Source: Pomacea canaliculata (taxonomy: Eukaryota > Mollusca > Gastropoda > Architaenioglossa > Ampullariidae). Taken from it: DNA of 64,000 bases. The stretch lies in the NCBI RefSeq assembly GCF_003073045.1, contig NC_037593.1, positions 9,968,735 through 10,032,734 of the forward strand, written 5' to 3'. The translations under genes were made by a program, and so were the position numbers. Positions within the stretch are counted from its first letter, which is position 1, and every line of letters begins with the position of its first letter. This document shows, one piece after another, positions 1-12,194 of the stretch. The notes under the pieces are model-generated. The model was not told the DNA's origin, ran no database searches, and was given only the letters and a program-made list of their open reading frames with translations.

Positions 1-3000
1 CATCTGGCGTCGGACGTGTCTCCGTGTCAAATATTGTGTTATAAAGCACTCTTATCAACGAATATATTTTGTTATTGTTTTTCATAGAAAATCAGCGACA
101 GTTGTAGACACGTCTCTCATAACTGAAACAGTTTCTTGACTCCAGGCCTGTGCGGTATGTGAGGTCTTGAAAATAAGTCTTCAATCGCCAGCCTCTAGTG
201 CAAACTAACGAAGTTTGGTCTGAAAACTCAGAACAGTACCTTGAGACCTCACATGCACTTCAGTCAACGGCAGTGTTTGAGAAATCAAGCCAAAAAACTT
301 GAGTTTAACATCTAGTCCGACTTGAGACTTCAAATGGAACCCAACCCAAGATGGCAGCAATGTTAACACGTGCACCATAATTGTTTTCCTGCGAAAGGAT
401 TGACACATTTCCAAAATATTTACTTAAAAAAAATTTCAATGAGGATTTGAAAACTAAACCAATTTATAACGGTGATCTGCAAGCTTCTTGCATTTTATGG
501 ATGAGGAAACATCCCACATGGACTGCATGAGAAACGGATGCGATTCTTCATCAAACAAGGTCCAGCTGTTCTCTGCTTGTCGACAATCAGTTCTTACAGC
601 TGGCTAATCACCACCACAGGAAACACTTGACCAAGACAAATATTCTAAAGCCCTGTGAATCAGTGGTCAGCTTTACTGTGTCTGGCAATATCACGGGTAC
701 CAGCGACACTAGTCTCCTCATTTTGTGGTTTCTGTAGACGCCCCGACTGTCAGCACCAAACCCTGACGACCTTTCTACCCAAGATGCCCGAGAGTGTACC
801 TGAGACAAAGATCGCCCTTCCACACCTTCCTCCGACCACAGCGAGAAATAATAATACTAAAAAAAATATGTGCGTATGTGTGCGTCGGGACGAAAGTAGG
901 AGATGGAAGCATTTGAAATGTTGTGGCAAAGACGGTTGAAACATTGAGCATCCAGCAGTGTGAGGCAGCCCTTAGGCCAACGCAGCCAAGCTGGCGCCAT
1001 CGCCTCCTTCACAATATAACACACTACTGTCGGCGCGATCACGTGACCTCCTAAAAAAAAAAAAACCTCATCTTCTGTTTACACTCGTTGGGCGTTTTGT
1101 TTTTGCTTTCCTCTTTTTCATGGCCGTTTGCTGGCAATCAGTTGGTTCTGTCCCGCTGTTCATCCTTTTAGCAGCTATTACGTCATATCCGTATTTTGAA
1201 ACCGACCGTGAGTTTGTTACTACTATGACAATTACTCTTATTCGTTCATTTTGCAGACAGAAGTGTCCTTTTTTAAAGCACATCGAGGTGCAAACCACAC
1301 AGAGCAGGCTGCTGGACAGGCCATGATGACCGGCGTTGCAAGCACAGCTCCCAATTATTTGTCTGAAAACCATGAGGTCGTTGCTCACCGACCGGCCAGC
1401 AAGCCGAGGCCCACCCATTAACTGACCTTGTCACATTCCTCTTGTGATGGGGAAGTCGATAACATCGCAGCCGAGATGTTGTTAGTGATACTCGTTATCT
1501 GTCACAGATGTAGTCGTGTACCGAGTTAATTAGGAAACAGACAAAAAGACGTGCGCGTGTGTTGAATGAGAGAAAACTAGAGAGAGAGAGCGTGTACACA
1601 CACACAAGGGTTACCTTGACAGAACGATGAGATGGTAACATCTGCTAACCCTGTCCAGTCTGAGCACAGCACATTCTATCCCAACTGACTGCAACACCGA
1701 ATCAACATAATAACCACATGGACCTTAACCTTGCATCAGCGGACAAACAGAAAGAAGACAATCTAGCATCTGTAGTCTGTATCCAGTATCAGTCTACACA
1801 CAATATATATAAATTCTCTACAATGGAGCTTTGTGTTGATTTTTTTTTTTTTTTTTTTTTTTTTGACAAATGCCTGGAATTTTAAAAATAATTGCACGGG
1901 ATGTGAAGTGAGGGGATGATTTGAGTTTGTGATCACGTGACCAGAGCAAAACAAGCATGTCCGCGGCCTGAGGACAGAGTGAGTCTAGCTCACAGCAAAG
2001 ATGATGTTTCAGTCGTCACAATCGTCATCATCACCAGCATCATCCTCATATCGTATTTACTCTCAATGTCATCGTCATCGTCATCGATCTATGGCTTCCC
2101 TTGATGGTCTTTTAAGCAGGTTGTCAGAGAGACGCGAACCCGCCATCTGATGCAAACATGGGGAGGGTCCGTCCGTCAGTCAGGCCGAGATCGATACCCG
2201 AGCACCGCGCATCTCTGGGCTGCATCCACCTGCTTCCACTTGTAGTGCAGAAGGCATCTCTCCTGCCCCGTCCTCTCTCTTCCACCTCAGATGATGTCCC
2301 GTTGCGTGCCCTTCCCCCATCCACCCCGCTCCTAGCCAGATAAACCTTCCACCCGACATCATCTTATCCATGTAAACCAGCTATGTACAGTGGCGGGGTC
2401 ATAGCCGGTGAGGTTTTTTTTTTTTAAATCTAGGAAGTGTTTGTTTATAACATCCTGTGTTTGTTTATATATAGGTGCTGCTAACCGCCAGCTAGCTACA
2501 CGAGGTCTGCAGCTGATTATTTCCACTCTGCCTGCTCTCATCTACCAACCCAGCCCTCAGAAGTTCATGACCCCGCTCTAGCACTACGACACCAGCTGCA
2601 ACACACGCTGAGTCAGTGCGGAGGATGAGGAAAGATGGATCATTCTATCCACACCCGCCATTTACCCATAAACACACCCACACACATCTCAATACACAAG
2701 ACATATGGTGGATCACTGGTCTGTAAGTGCGGAAACGTGTTTCTGTCTACCACAACCCCGCAGATTCCATGCCACTGACTATACCACCATCCCGTGGATT
2801 TTTCTACTCCTGCCAGATGCTGGCTGCCGACTTCCACAACCCCGCAGATCCCGAGGGAAATATCACCATAGAGGACATATACCATTATAGATATCACTGC
2901 TGACAGCTTGACTATATTTAACCAAACGTAACAAAATACACGATGTATAATTTATTATGTTAATAAAATAAAGTTATAATGCTTTGTTGTGAGATTTTTT

Positions 3001-5600
3001 AACATTTGCTTGTTTTCTACCCCAAAATTCCCATTCAGTCGTTGATGGCGAAAATGAAACCAGCGACCAGTGAAGGTACCCGAGATGTGCACACACCTAT
3101 ATCTGACTTCACTTTCACCGTTCACACAGTCCGGGGTAGGTTACATCACCTTTCCTTCTCATAATTCACTGACATTCCCTCATCCCATCCTCCACACGCG
3201 CCACTGACTCCCTGCTCACCAAATCAGCAATTCCGATGTAGTCATGTGATACCTCTGCTTGTCAACAGTTTGCTTACATAACAGCTTCTGCATTGGGCAT
3301 TCCAAACAAACTGCGGACCATCGGTCCGGACAATGACAAACTGTCACAGTGCCAGACACAGATTTCTGTTACAACCATAGCATAATGTTGCTTCAATAAA
3401 TCAACAATATTTTATTCAGATGTCGCCTCCATGTGAAGCCACGTCGCTGAAAAGATGAGGAAAGAGATGATTGGGAACTACAACAGCGATGACAGTCATA
3501 AACCCAACTTAGGACGTGACTATATGTCACGAGAACTTTATAGACATAATATATTATATACTACTCAAGACAATCGGTCCTCCAGTCTGGCGATGAGCCA
3601 GAAATTGGTAACACACAAACGAGGCGACGATAGCTCGGGTCACGTGACGTGCTACACCGTTTGTTATCTCTCATCGCAAAGCAAAAAAAAAAAAAACCCA
3701 CACAACCACGCAGCCCCCCCCCTTCTCTCCTCTCTTTCTCTCTCTCTGGTTTATCCATCTCAACATCACAGCCGCTCTCTGACCTGGCTGACCGAGGTCA
3801 CGCTGGAACACACGCACCACACACCGCCACTGTGACCTTATGTGACTGCACGAGGACCACCACCCACGCACGCACGCAGACAGCCAGTCACATGAGGAAT
3901 AATCAAGCAACAGGCGAGAGTGAATGAAAATATAACGACACAGGAAGTGTAACTGTAGCGAGTGTTTGAAAACCGAGGAAGACGGAAAATGGCCGACAGG
4001 AAAAGGACGAGAATTTCACAGTCGAGTTCATAAAGTGAATCGCGATAACCACTGAGAGGATGCTGACCTTGCACAAGCCTCGTTATCAGACGTGGATCGA
4101 AGAGGAGAAGTGGAGAAAAAAAAAGTTGTTAGCGATTAGTCCTCACTAGCGCTGCGATCTCTCCCTCTCTCTCTATATATATATATGTTGTTGTCAGCTA
4201 CCCTAACCCGAGATACCCTTAACATGAATTAAGCGGGTGGCAGGTCGCATTGCGATTACAAATAACTAATATTAATATAATACACAGTTACAGTCTAGCT
4301 GTTACATCCAACAGGTCGAGAGATAACTCAGGAACACTCTGTTAGATCATACCTCCCTTCTATTCTCCTTCCATCTCAGCACGCTACGCACACCCGACAG
4401 TCTCACCTCACCTGTTCACCTGTAGCAACCAGGAAGCAACCTACAACAGTCTGACCTCATAGCCTTGACATCGTTTCAAGGTAGAGGGTGAAGGCCGTGC
4501 ACCGTCACCTGATTCTCTCTGCAGACTTGGTCAAGAGATGAAGCTTCGTAACCATCACCTGGTCGCAGGGAGGGAAACGAACAGGAGGTTACAGAGGTAG
4601 AGGCCAAATCCAAAAGCACAAACGCTCGCCGGTTCGATATCCGTGAAGCGTTCCATGCTTCCCTTTGTTGAATCATCTGATTTCTTGGAAAGAGAAGGCG
4701 ACGAGAGCGCCGTCCCCGGAAACAAAGTCTGCCCCGAAGAAAATCGAGACGTCTAACACCTCACTTCATACGGGTGATATGACATTGTGAAGGATGTTAC
4801 ACCCGAATCTCTCGACATCCGACACAGCAGGAATCAGTGAGCTTTATATCAAACGATCTACATCACGTGATCATTCAACGGTCCTTGAGCATACATAAAG
4901 TAGCTCATCCGAGACGTGGGTATCGTCTCACAATCACAGTCGCTGTGAAGAGATCGGCCGCCGAATGGTTGGCAACAAAGAGCAGTTACTTGAGACCATG
5001 GCTTTACATACTTTTGATTACAGACACACACATGCACGTAGCCAAACGCAAACACACACATTAATATATATATAGCTAAGAAAACAGGAGAGCAACTATA
5101 AAAGCTTCCCACCACTAAAAAGTTATGATTTCAATCACGTGGGACAAACCACGTCACCTACAAGCAAGAGATAAATCCGAAATGGCGAGTTGTGACAACA
5201 CCTCACATAAACAAACCGTGAAGAACGCCGACAGTCGAGAATCGACAGACTGTAGAGCGCGAAGACCACGAGACAGACGGAGGGAGGGGAGCAAGATGGC
5301 GGAAACAAAGCTGTTAACCCCCGAGGTCACGACTACCGTAGCGCGTTCGCGTGCACCTAACAGCCTAACAGTCGTCTGCCCTGCCATCGTTCATAAAAAG
5401 AAAAGAAGAAAAGGACCAGAACTAACCGTTGCTTGTCATCAGTATACTGCAGCTGATGCTGTCCGACAGGCGACGTGCACCATGGGATCGGGTCGTCGGT
5501 ATGTTGCAGGTGCTTGCAGCGGGGGGTGGCCACGTGGCAGTAGCCCTCCTCACTTCATTTTCCTTGACCTGTCGTACGAGAGAGAATGTTGGCCGAGAAA
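1..5600. other. Non-coding stretch, no gene recognised
   Basis: I recognise no protein family in any frame of this stretch. It holds simple-sequence patches: GA/CA runs near 1,580-1,610, a pure T tract at about 1,840-1,864, an A tract near 3,681-3,694 and a short TA run near 4,174-4,186. Open frames are short and lack conserved motifs. The stretch is somewhat richer in CpG than the gene-dense centre. It could be intergenic or a long intron of a gene outside the window; sequence alone does not decide. Confidence 0.6.
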
Positions 5601-5604
5601 CAAG

Positions 5605-5805
5605 GCTGCTCCTTGAGGTGCGCCCGGTAGTGTCACCACTGCAGTGAATGGCTCAGGGTTCAGATCTCGTCTCTGTATGTGACACCTGTTCGCAGATTTG
5701 GGGTTCGGGGGTTTTCTCCGGGCACTCCGGATTTCTTCCTCCCATAGCGCGAAATCACTGCAGGGTGGAAGCACTTTCCTCCTAAATAAACCAACCAAAA
5801 GGCTT
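5605..5805 (+). repeat. tRNA-derived SINE with a conserved-looking core
   Basis: A B-box-like pol III motif (GGGTTCAGATCTC, about 5,656-5,668) is followed by a GC-rich core containing TTCTCCGGGCACTCCGG and TTCTTCCTCCCA. An A-rich tail (CTAAATAAACCAACCAAAA) ends near 5,800. This order of tRNA-like head, core and A-rich tail is SINE architecture. The core resembles the central domain of widespread marine-invertebrate SINEs (the Meta/RUDI type known in molluscs), but I recall that only in outline. The left boundary is approximate and I found no clear target duplication. Confidence 0.55.
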
Positions 5806-7566
5806 CTCTCTTTTAAAACCCACAGAGAGGCGATGAGAGGGGAATACCGATGACCCTTGTCGTGATACGAGAATGTGACCTTTGCGCTAGCAGCATGCGA
5901 AAGAAGCTGTCGTCCCTCCATTCCTACTCAAAAGGTTAAAATAATGATGAAAGCAGACCTGTGACCTTACACAGGGGCGACAGACACAATTTGAGTTCGC
6001 ACGTGCACAGTAGAGTAGTGCTGACAGGTTTGTCGTCTGCTGTGTAGACTGTGGAGGTTTTGAGTGAGAGGGACACAAAGTTCTCTATTTGACACGATGA
6101 ACCACTCTAAAGTAACCTGCCTTGTCCGAGCATCGTTCTAGGAGACGGGTCCACGCTGTATGAAACATGAAACTCATTGACATCGAAGAAATTTATTCCT
6201 TAATTATTCTTTGATACATCTTGAAATAGACAGGAAAAAGTTAAAAATAACCTTTACTTGCAATGCCACTGATGTCTCACAATATTTGATATATATATAA
6301 GGGTATGGCTTGTCGATATTGTACTTTTTTTCCCAAACAAAGATCTCTAGTGGAGTGTATGAGTTGAAGACTGGAAAGATCGAATGCACGAAAAATGACA
6401 GTGTTCATCCCAAACCTTCTCCAATCTGTGCGGGAATAAGTTTGTGTGTGTCGACACTACTGCACAGAGCATCTTGGAATTCCTTCCTTCCTCAGGCAAA
6501 TCAACAACTTGCTTAGCTATAACCTTTGCTCTAGAAGCCCCGAGTGAATGAAAACCTGAAAAATTCAGGGCTTGTCAGACATTCTCTGTTCCCGCAACTG
6601 AGACACCACTTGCCTCTACTGTAGATGGTAGTGGAGGGAGAGGCAGGACAGGTTCTACCATCAGGCAAGCTAGTCAGCCCTCTAGGCCCTAGGATGCAGT
6701 CGCGGATAGGAGATGAGGGCCGCAAAAATGGTCTGTTGTTGTTGCTGTTGTTGTTGTTTTTTTGTTTTTTTTTAAAGATGAACAATGCTAGGGAAAGATA
6801 TCAAATGACATTTGCACGATACATCTTGTCTGCTTGTAGGCTGCGTTTCTCAGTTCATGTATTACAGAATGCCCCAACATTCCAATACACATCTGAAGTG
6901 ACCAGCTAACCAGGGAGGTAGAGGGCTGAGAGCTAGAGGAGGAGGCAGAGGGGCAGCTTTGGTGGGTGGGGAAGAGGCTGGTCGGGGCGGACTCCTAGGA
7001 TGGAGGGAACCATATGCCAGACTCACTTTATTTTATTTTCTGTAGAGGGAAGACTGGAAGGCCGGCTGGTAGTCTGTAGGCGGGAAGGCAACGGGAAAAA
7101 AACCTGCGTGGATAAGCTTGGCACTGGTGTGTGGAAGGAAGGATGCTACCTGTCATGCACATTCAGCTGCGTTATAATGTTCATTTATTGAATGCAAATT
7201 GGATGAGTTCTGAGACAGACCACGACAATAATGAATTGCAATATGTAAGTCTATGTTTATTGTTTAAGTTTTCTGTTAAGAAAATAGAGTTGAGCCTAAA
7301 CATATAATTATTTCAATATTTTTGTTGATGAAGAGTTCACTTTTGGAAGGAGAGTAGGTGGGAAGCAGGATTTTGTTTTTCGCTTTGCGCCGGCCCTGGT
7401 GAAAGTCCTCACTTGTCTCGGATATGTAAGTGCAGTGCTGATCTCTCCCTCCTCAACACTCTACAGAATCAGGCACCGGGCACCCTTAATGAAAGGAAGT
7501 ACTCGTAGTCATACGGGTATTGAACCGACTCGTGCGCATGCTTACGGATTTGGACACCGTTGCTTC
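5806..7566. other. Non-coding stretch, no gene recognised
   Basis: No recognisable coding exon. A short TTG/T-rich run lies at about 6,732-6,772 and a purine-rich G/A stretch at about 6,915-7,000. A tRNA B-box-like motif (minus strand GGTTCAATACCC) lies near 7,519-7,530, just left of the minisatellite, and could be the head of another decayed SINE on the minus strand; I am not sure of that. Confidence 0.5.
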
Positions 7567-8237
7567 GTAACCACTAGTAGCTATCATTAGTCACAGACAC
7601 AGTTTGTAACCACTAGTAGCTATCATTAGTCACAGACACGGTTTGTAACCACTAGTAGCTATCATTAGTCACAGACACAGTTTGTAACCACTAGTAGCTA
7701 TCATTAGTCACAAACACAGTTTGTAGCCACTAGTAGCTATCATTAGTCACAGACACAGTTTGTAGCCACTAGTAGCTTTCATTAGTCACAGACACAGTTT
7801 GTAACCACTAGTAGCTATCATTAGTCACAGACACAGTTTGTAACCACTTGTAGCTATCATTAGTCACAGACACAGTTTGTAGCCACTAGTAGCTATCATT
7901 AGTCACAGACACAGTTTGTAACCACTAGTAGCTATCATTAGTCACAGACACAGTTTGTAACCACTAGTAGCTATCATTAGTCACAGACACAGTTTGTAAC
8001 CACTAGTAGCTATCATTAGTCACAGACACAGTTTGTAGCCACTAGTAGCTATCATTAGTCACAGACACAGTTTGTAACCACTAGTAGCTTTCATTAGTCA
8101 CAGACACAGTTTGTAACCACTAGTAGCTTTCATTAGTCACAGACACAGTTTGTAACCACTAGTAGCTTTCATTAGTCACAGACACAGTTTGTAACCACTA
8201 GTAGCTTTCATTAGTCACAGACACAGTTTGTAACCAC
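7567..8237. repeat. 39-bp minisatellite, 17 full units plus a partial
   Basis: Seventeen head-to-tail units of exactly 39 bp start at 7,567, 7,606, 7,645 and so on to 8,191, with an 8-base partial at 8,230. Each begins GTAACCACTAGTAGC, continues with a CATTAGTCACAGACAC block and ends in GTTT. No indels break the phase. Variants are single substitutions: GTAACC/GTAGCC, CTATC/CTTTC, one CTTGTAG, one ACAAAC and one CACGG. The CTTTC variant marks all of the last four units (8,074-8,229) and one earlier unit (7,762). All frames contain stops, so it is non-coding. It is not a CRISPR: units abut with no spacers. Confidence 0.95.
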
Positions 8238-8808
8238 CATCAACTATTACACCTTGGTGCTGTATGCTCACTATCTGATCTTGGTAAAGTCTGTGGTTGT
8301 GAATGGTTTAAACTAAACGTTGCGATTTTAGATAAATTGGCGAATAAAAAAATATAAAAAGATTGCCAAAAATTTCCGATGCCCCTGGGGTGGTTAGCTT
8401 GTTAGCCATGCAACTAGTGGCACGGGGGAATCGCCATGCATGCTGCATCTCCAATTGCTTTGAACGTTTCTGCAAAACTGCAACTCCTCCGGGAGACTTG
8501 GTCGTGTTATTAGGCATCTGATAAGAAGAGGGGGATGGAAGTTTACTGTTAGCAATAACAGCCTTATCTACTGACACATGGCAGCTTCAAGGCAGCACTT
8601 GCCCAAAGCACTCCTCCTCCTCCCCTTCTTTCTCCTCCTTATTTTTCCACTGACGTGTGCGTTTAATTGCGTGTTTGTATGTGCGTGTGTGTGTGCGTGT
8701 GTGTAAGAGAGAGAGAGGGCGGCTTGAAATCTGTAATGCCATTTTGTCATCGTGACATGGAGGAGATTGAAGAATAATGTCGTCTGAACAAAGTAAAATA
8801 TAAATACC
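8238..8808. other. Non-coding stretch between minisatellite and solo LTR
   Basis: No gene recognised. It contains a pyrimidine-rich patch (about 8,611-8,648) and a GT/GA run (about 8,670-8,718). Nothing else stands out. Confidence 0.5.
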
Positions 8809-8813
8809 AACAT

Positions 8814-10249
8814 TGTGACGTAACTAGGCTGGGAGAAGGCTGGCCTGACTAGCCCGAGGGGAAAGGGGTCTCTTTAGCTGGCTCGCTCCACCCGGTTTTC
8901 ACCCTCACACACACTCGCCCGCCCGTACGCACGTCCGCACGCGTCCTGACTAGCAGTCACACCCGCGTGCGCCAACACTCAACTGACAAGACAGTGTACA
9001 AAGTAAAAGATTATAATTAAAACAAAAGCAAATTAGGTTGACATGAAGACACTTAAACAACAATGAATTTAGAAGATGGTTTGATCTTATGTATCTGCAC
9101 GTATCTGCACACAGGTCCGGACACTCGGTCCGTCCCTGACACACAATTCACAGTCTTGGAATAATATCGTACTGATAGTCCCACTCGACTGCTTCGCCCG
9201 TTGCTCCCTGAAGATGGGTGTAGCTGACTGCGTACACCTGGGCTTCTAGGCGATTCCTTGTCACTGTCCCACCACGGTTGCCCCAGGCAACGGATGCAGC
9301 GACGATGCTCGTAGTAGCGCCGACTCCTGAACTGGAAGTCGTTATTTCCTGAAGACGGGTGCAGCTGCCTGCATACACCTGGTCTCGTAGATTATTTCTT
9401 GTCACTGCCCCACCCGGTTGCTCCAGGCAATGGGTGCAGCGACGATTCTCGCAGTAGAGATGACTGTAGGCTGTTCTGTAGATGACCACACTGGACCGGT
9501 GGCGCGGTGGGGTCTGCCAACCACTGCCTCGCACGTCTCGCTGCCGGACACAGTTAACTCCCTCGCTTGCCGTTGAGAGAATTAATCCTTGGTTACAGCG
9601 CACACTCTCCTCTCTACACCACCAGATCACAAGTGCCAGCAGGTAGTGATACGTTCTGACTGAACGGGCTCCCCTATTTCAGACCTGCTGCCTGCGACTG
9701 ACAATCACTCAGAGACTACGTCTCTGCTGGAACACGAGGGGAAAAGCCTCGACTACAGTGCGGTTCTAGCTTATATACTACCGGGCCACGTGGCCCCTGT
9801 CAATTCTACCAAACTAGTTCTGACGCTATCGAACTCTGACTAGAGGGACTACACCACATCGCGCTATACTCGGGGTACCCATCATCTATCTCCGCTCATC
9901 TTCCCACGGTCGGCCTCACCACCCTCCGACTGTCGCGACGCTAAGTCTAGCTCCCCTATTCAGCACTGGTGTCCAGTCGGTGGTAAAGAAAACAAACGCC
10001 GTTCTCATGGCCGAGTGTACCGTTACATTAGCACCCGTCAATTAACGTACCCGTGAAGTGATGCCTGCGGCCCCCGTTTCGTAAGCGGCCTCGATTCCCA
10101 GGCTCTGCTACCCCAAAGGGAGATAACATCTTTACCCCTATTGTTCACCCACAGCCTGTATCGCCTCAGGGTACCAACTGCCCCTCTTTAATGTTTCTAT
10201 TACTAGTCCGACACTGTTTTCTGGCCTTGAACCAGGCTGGTTCATGACA
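8814..10249 (-). mobile_element. Solo LTR of an LTR retrotransposon (1,436 bp)
   Basis: Read on the minus strand, the element starts TGTCATGAACC and ends GTTACGTCACA, so it has the TG..CA ends of a retroviral-type LTR. It is flanked by identical 5-bp direct repeats AACAT (8,809-8,813 and 10,250-10,254), the expected integration duplication. A TATA box (GTATATAAGC on the minus strand, about plus 9,769-9,778) sits roughly 475 bp in, where a U3/R promoter should be. The segment is GC-richer than its flanks. No gag-pol lies beside it, so it is a solo LTR left by LTR-LTR recombination. The 5-bp duplication fits Ty3/gypsy or related groups; the clade is not determined. A 160-codon minus-strand open frame (9,148-9,630) lies inside the LTR and is probably not a gene. 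Confidence 0.75.
9200..9465. repeat. Tandem duplication (period 141 bp) inside the LTR
   Basis: About 120 bp beginning at the CCTGAAGA block (9,207) recurs 141 bp later (9,348). Both copies share GGGTG.AGCTG, ACACCTGG, CTTGTCACTG and GGTTGC.CCAGGCAA blocks, followed by a matching G.GCAGCGACGAT.CTCG block. Identity is roughly 80 percent by eye. It lies in the presumed R/U5 part of the LTR and so lengthens the transcribed leader. Confidence 0.8.
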
Positions 10250-10254
10250 AACAT

Positions 10255-11151
10255 ATAGAATGGAAATGTTCGTTCTGTTCAAAATCAGCAATACATCCAT
10301 GATCATCGGGCACCACCATGTTCACCATGTACTTATACTCTAACTGCAGGTACATTGTTTCATCTTTTATTAATGAGGGCATATTAGCACGTACTAAAAT
10401 ACTACTACTTATAATACAACATATAAAATACTATATATAATTTTATTATGTCCACGAGAGAGAGAGAGAATGAGTGAAAGTAGAAGTGAAAATGAGGTTG
10501 TATTGTTGTTGAGATGTAGTTTTCTTTCTAAAACTGTAACTATTCATTTTTTCTCTTATCGGTTCCCTGTATGCCATAGCTTCACCTCATGTCTACTAAT
10601 ATTACCTCCAGAAAAAATGTAGTTGGATTCTCTAGTTTTAATTGCTCTAACAGGCTTTGGCCTCACAACAAACAGGATGTCGATTTCTTTTAATTAACTT
10701 TACAGTCGAGGTGGGTACAAGAAAAAAGTTAAAACAGTTAACTAAATTTAAGGTGAAATAAAAAAAATTATTGTGAAGAAGCATCAGTGGCAAAGGCATG
10801 AGACCTACAGGCACTCCTTTGTGTGACACACTACATTGTAGCACAAAGAAGGAAACTACTAGTTTATTTTATTCCCAGAACCTAAGCGACCAAAAAAAAA
10901 AAAATGCAACAATCAAACTGAAGAAAAGAAAATTACAGTTCATTCAGGCTCTTGCTCGAAAGCTGGAGTTTGTGTGTGTAGGTTGATGGCGCAGAGGGCT
11001 GTACTCCATTTCTAGACCTCGCGGCAACCCTACAGAAAACTGTTTCATTTATTCTTTCAGTCTCTGGAGACCAGTCCAGACACCTGGTGACTGTCGAATG
11101 ACGGGTTGGTTAATCCCAGTTGCCAGAACCCGCTTTCAGACGATTGAAGCA
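10255..11151. other. Non-coding stretch, no gene recognised
   Basis: AT-rich sequence to the right of the solo LTR. It contains a short GA run near 10,455-10,468 and an A tract near 10,892-10,903. No conserved exon seen. Confidence 0.5.
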
Positions 11152-11340
11152 TGAAACCACGAGCTTGTATTTCTGGACTTCTGGCAGACTATTTTTTCCA
11201 GTTAACTACTAAAACGAGGCTTGAGACTACAAAAGCTTCCGGTTTAGTCACATTCTTTGTAAAGGCTCGCCGAGACTACCAGCGGAGAACTTGGCAAATG
11301 GCTAAGCGTTCGTCTTTGCAGACAGACAGCAGTCCACCTA
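11152..11340. repeat. Diverged copy of the ADAD1/ELOB promoter segment
   Basis: This segment matches 39,563-39,753 in the same orientation at about 80 percent by eye. Shared blocks include CAGTTAACT, CTAAAACGAGGC, AAGCTTCCGGTTTA, TCACATTCTTTGT, GGCTCGCCGAGACTA and TCCACCTA. Similarity stops abruptly on the right. The other copy covers the upstream region shared by ADAD1 and ELOB. Either this is a dispersed repeat with one copy recruited into that promoter, or a fragment of the promoter was copied here. Confidence 0.8.
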
Positions 11341-12194
11341 TACACAGACATGATGAAACACCTAGTTACGTGCCCCGGATGTAGCTTCTAGAATGGGATT
11401 TGCCATAAGGAACTTGTAAACACTGGCCCGACCCTAATTCTGAACAGGAACATGAAATCGTCGCGCTGCCGGTTACAAGCAAGCAGGTGCCGCCAACTAA
11501 AATGTCAAAGTGCCAAGTCCGCTGCCAATGGTTTCTAACCACATCAGTCCTGTGTGTAACGGTGAATTCCACGAACCGCGGGGCTTTTTTCATTCCCTCC
11601 AATGTGTTGCGAGGCGGGGGAGAAGTCACTCAACCACTCCACCCGAACAGACACCCAGTCGCTGACGTCACGGATCTGGCAACGAACGAGTTCTTTGGTG
11701 TCTTGGCCACATTACGGGTGGTGCAGTGCATTCTACTGTAAAGCAACGGTCCATCTAGGAGTGCCGAACTGAGGAGCTCCAGAATGGCAGGGAAACGCGT
11801 AGAACCAGCGGCTGGACCCTCCATCATTAAAAAAAATTCAATTAAAAAAACTGTTCTCCCCCGGCTATAGAAACTTGCAGGATCGGTAAAGTTCCGAGTG
11901 GCACTGTAGATGTGGTACACTTATGTCTCATAAGTCATATCTGAAAAATGATTAAACATTTTGTGGGATGAATTTTAGTCTTGGAAACTTCCACTGCTAC
12001 GTATGTGCTCACGAATAAAACCACGACAGACCTCACTGGTATGATACCAGCCTGTAAAAGATAACTCATACCAATCAAGAAATTTTGATTTCTGAATAAA
12101 TTCCTTTTAAATACACGGAAAACGCAAAGAAAGAGGAAGGGAAAGAAATAGCTGAAAAAACGGCGAGCGAGAGAGAGAGAGAGAAAATGATAAA
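11341..12194. other. Non-coding stretch, no gene recognised
   Basis: No conserved domain in either strand. Open frames on both strands over 11,366-11,920 overlap one another and look like chance frames in moderately GC-rich DNA. A GA microsatellite lies at about 12,168-12,184. Confidence 0.5.

Noticed and set aside
5550..5921. 123-codon minus-strand open frame
   Set aside because: It is antisense to the SINE at 5.6-5.8 kb; repeat-derived chance frame.
7380..7400. hAT-like end CAGGGCCGGCGC on the minus strand
   Set aside because: I could not find the matching other end or an 8-bp duplication.
7567..8237. CRISPR-like repeat array
   Set aside because: Units are contiguous with no spacers and the genome is eukaryotic; it is a minisatellite.
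9148..9630. 160-codon open frame on the minus strand
   Set aside because: It lies wholly inside the solo LTR and spans a non-coding tandem duplication; no family motif, so probably not a gene.
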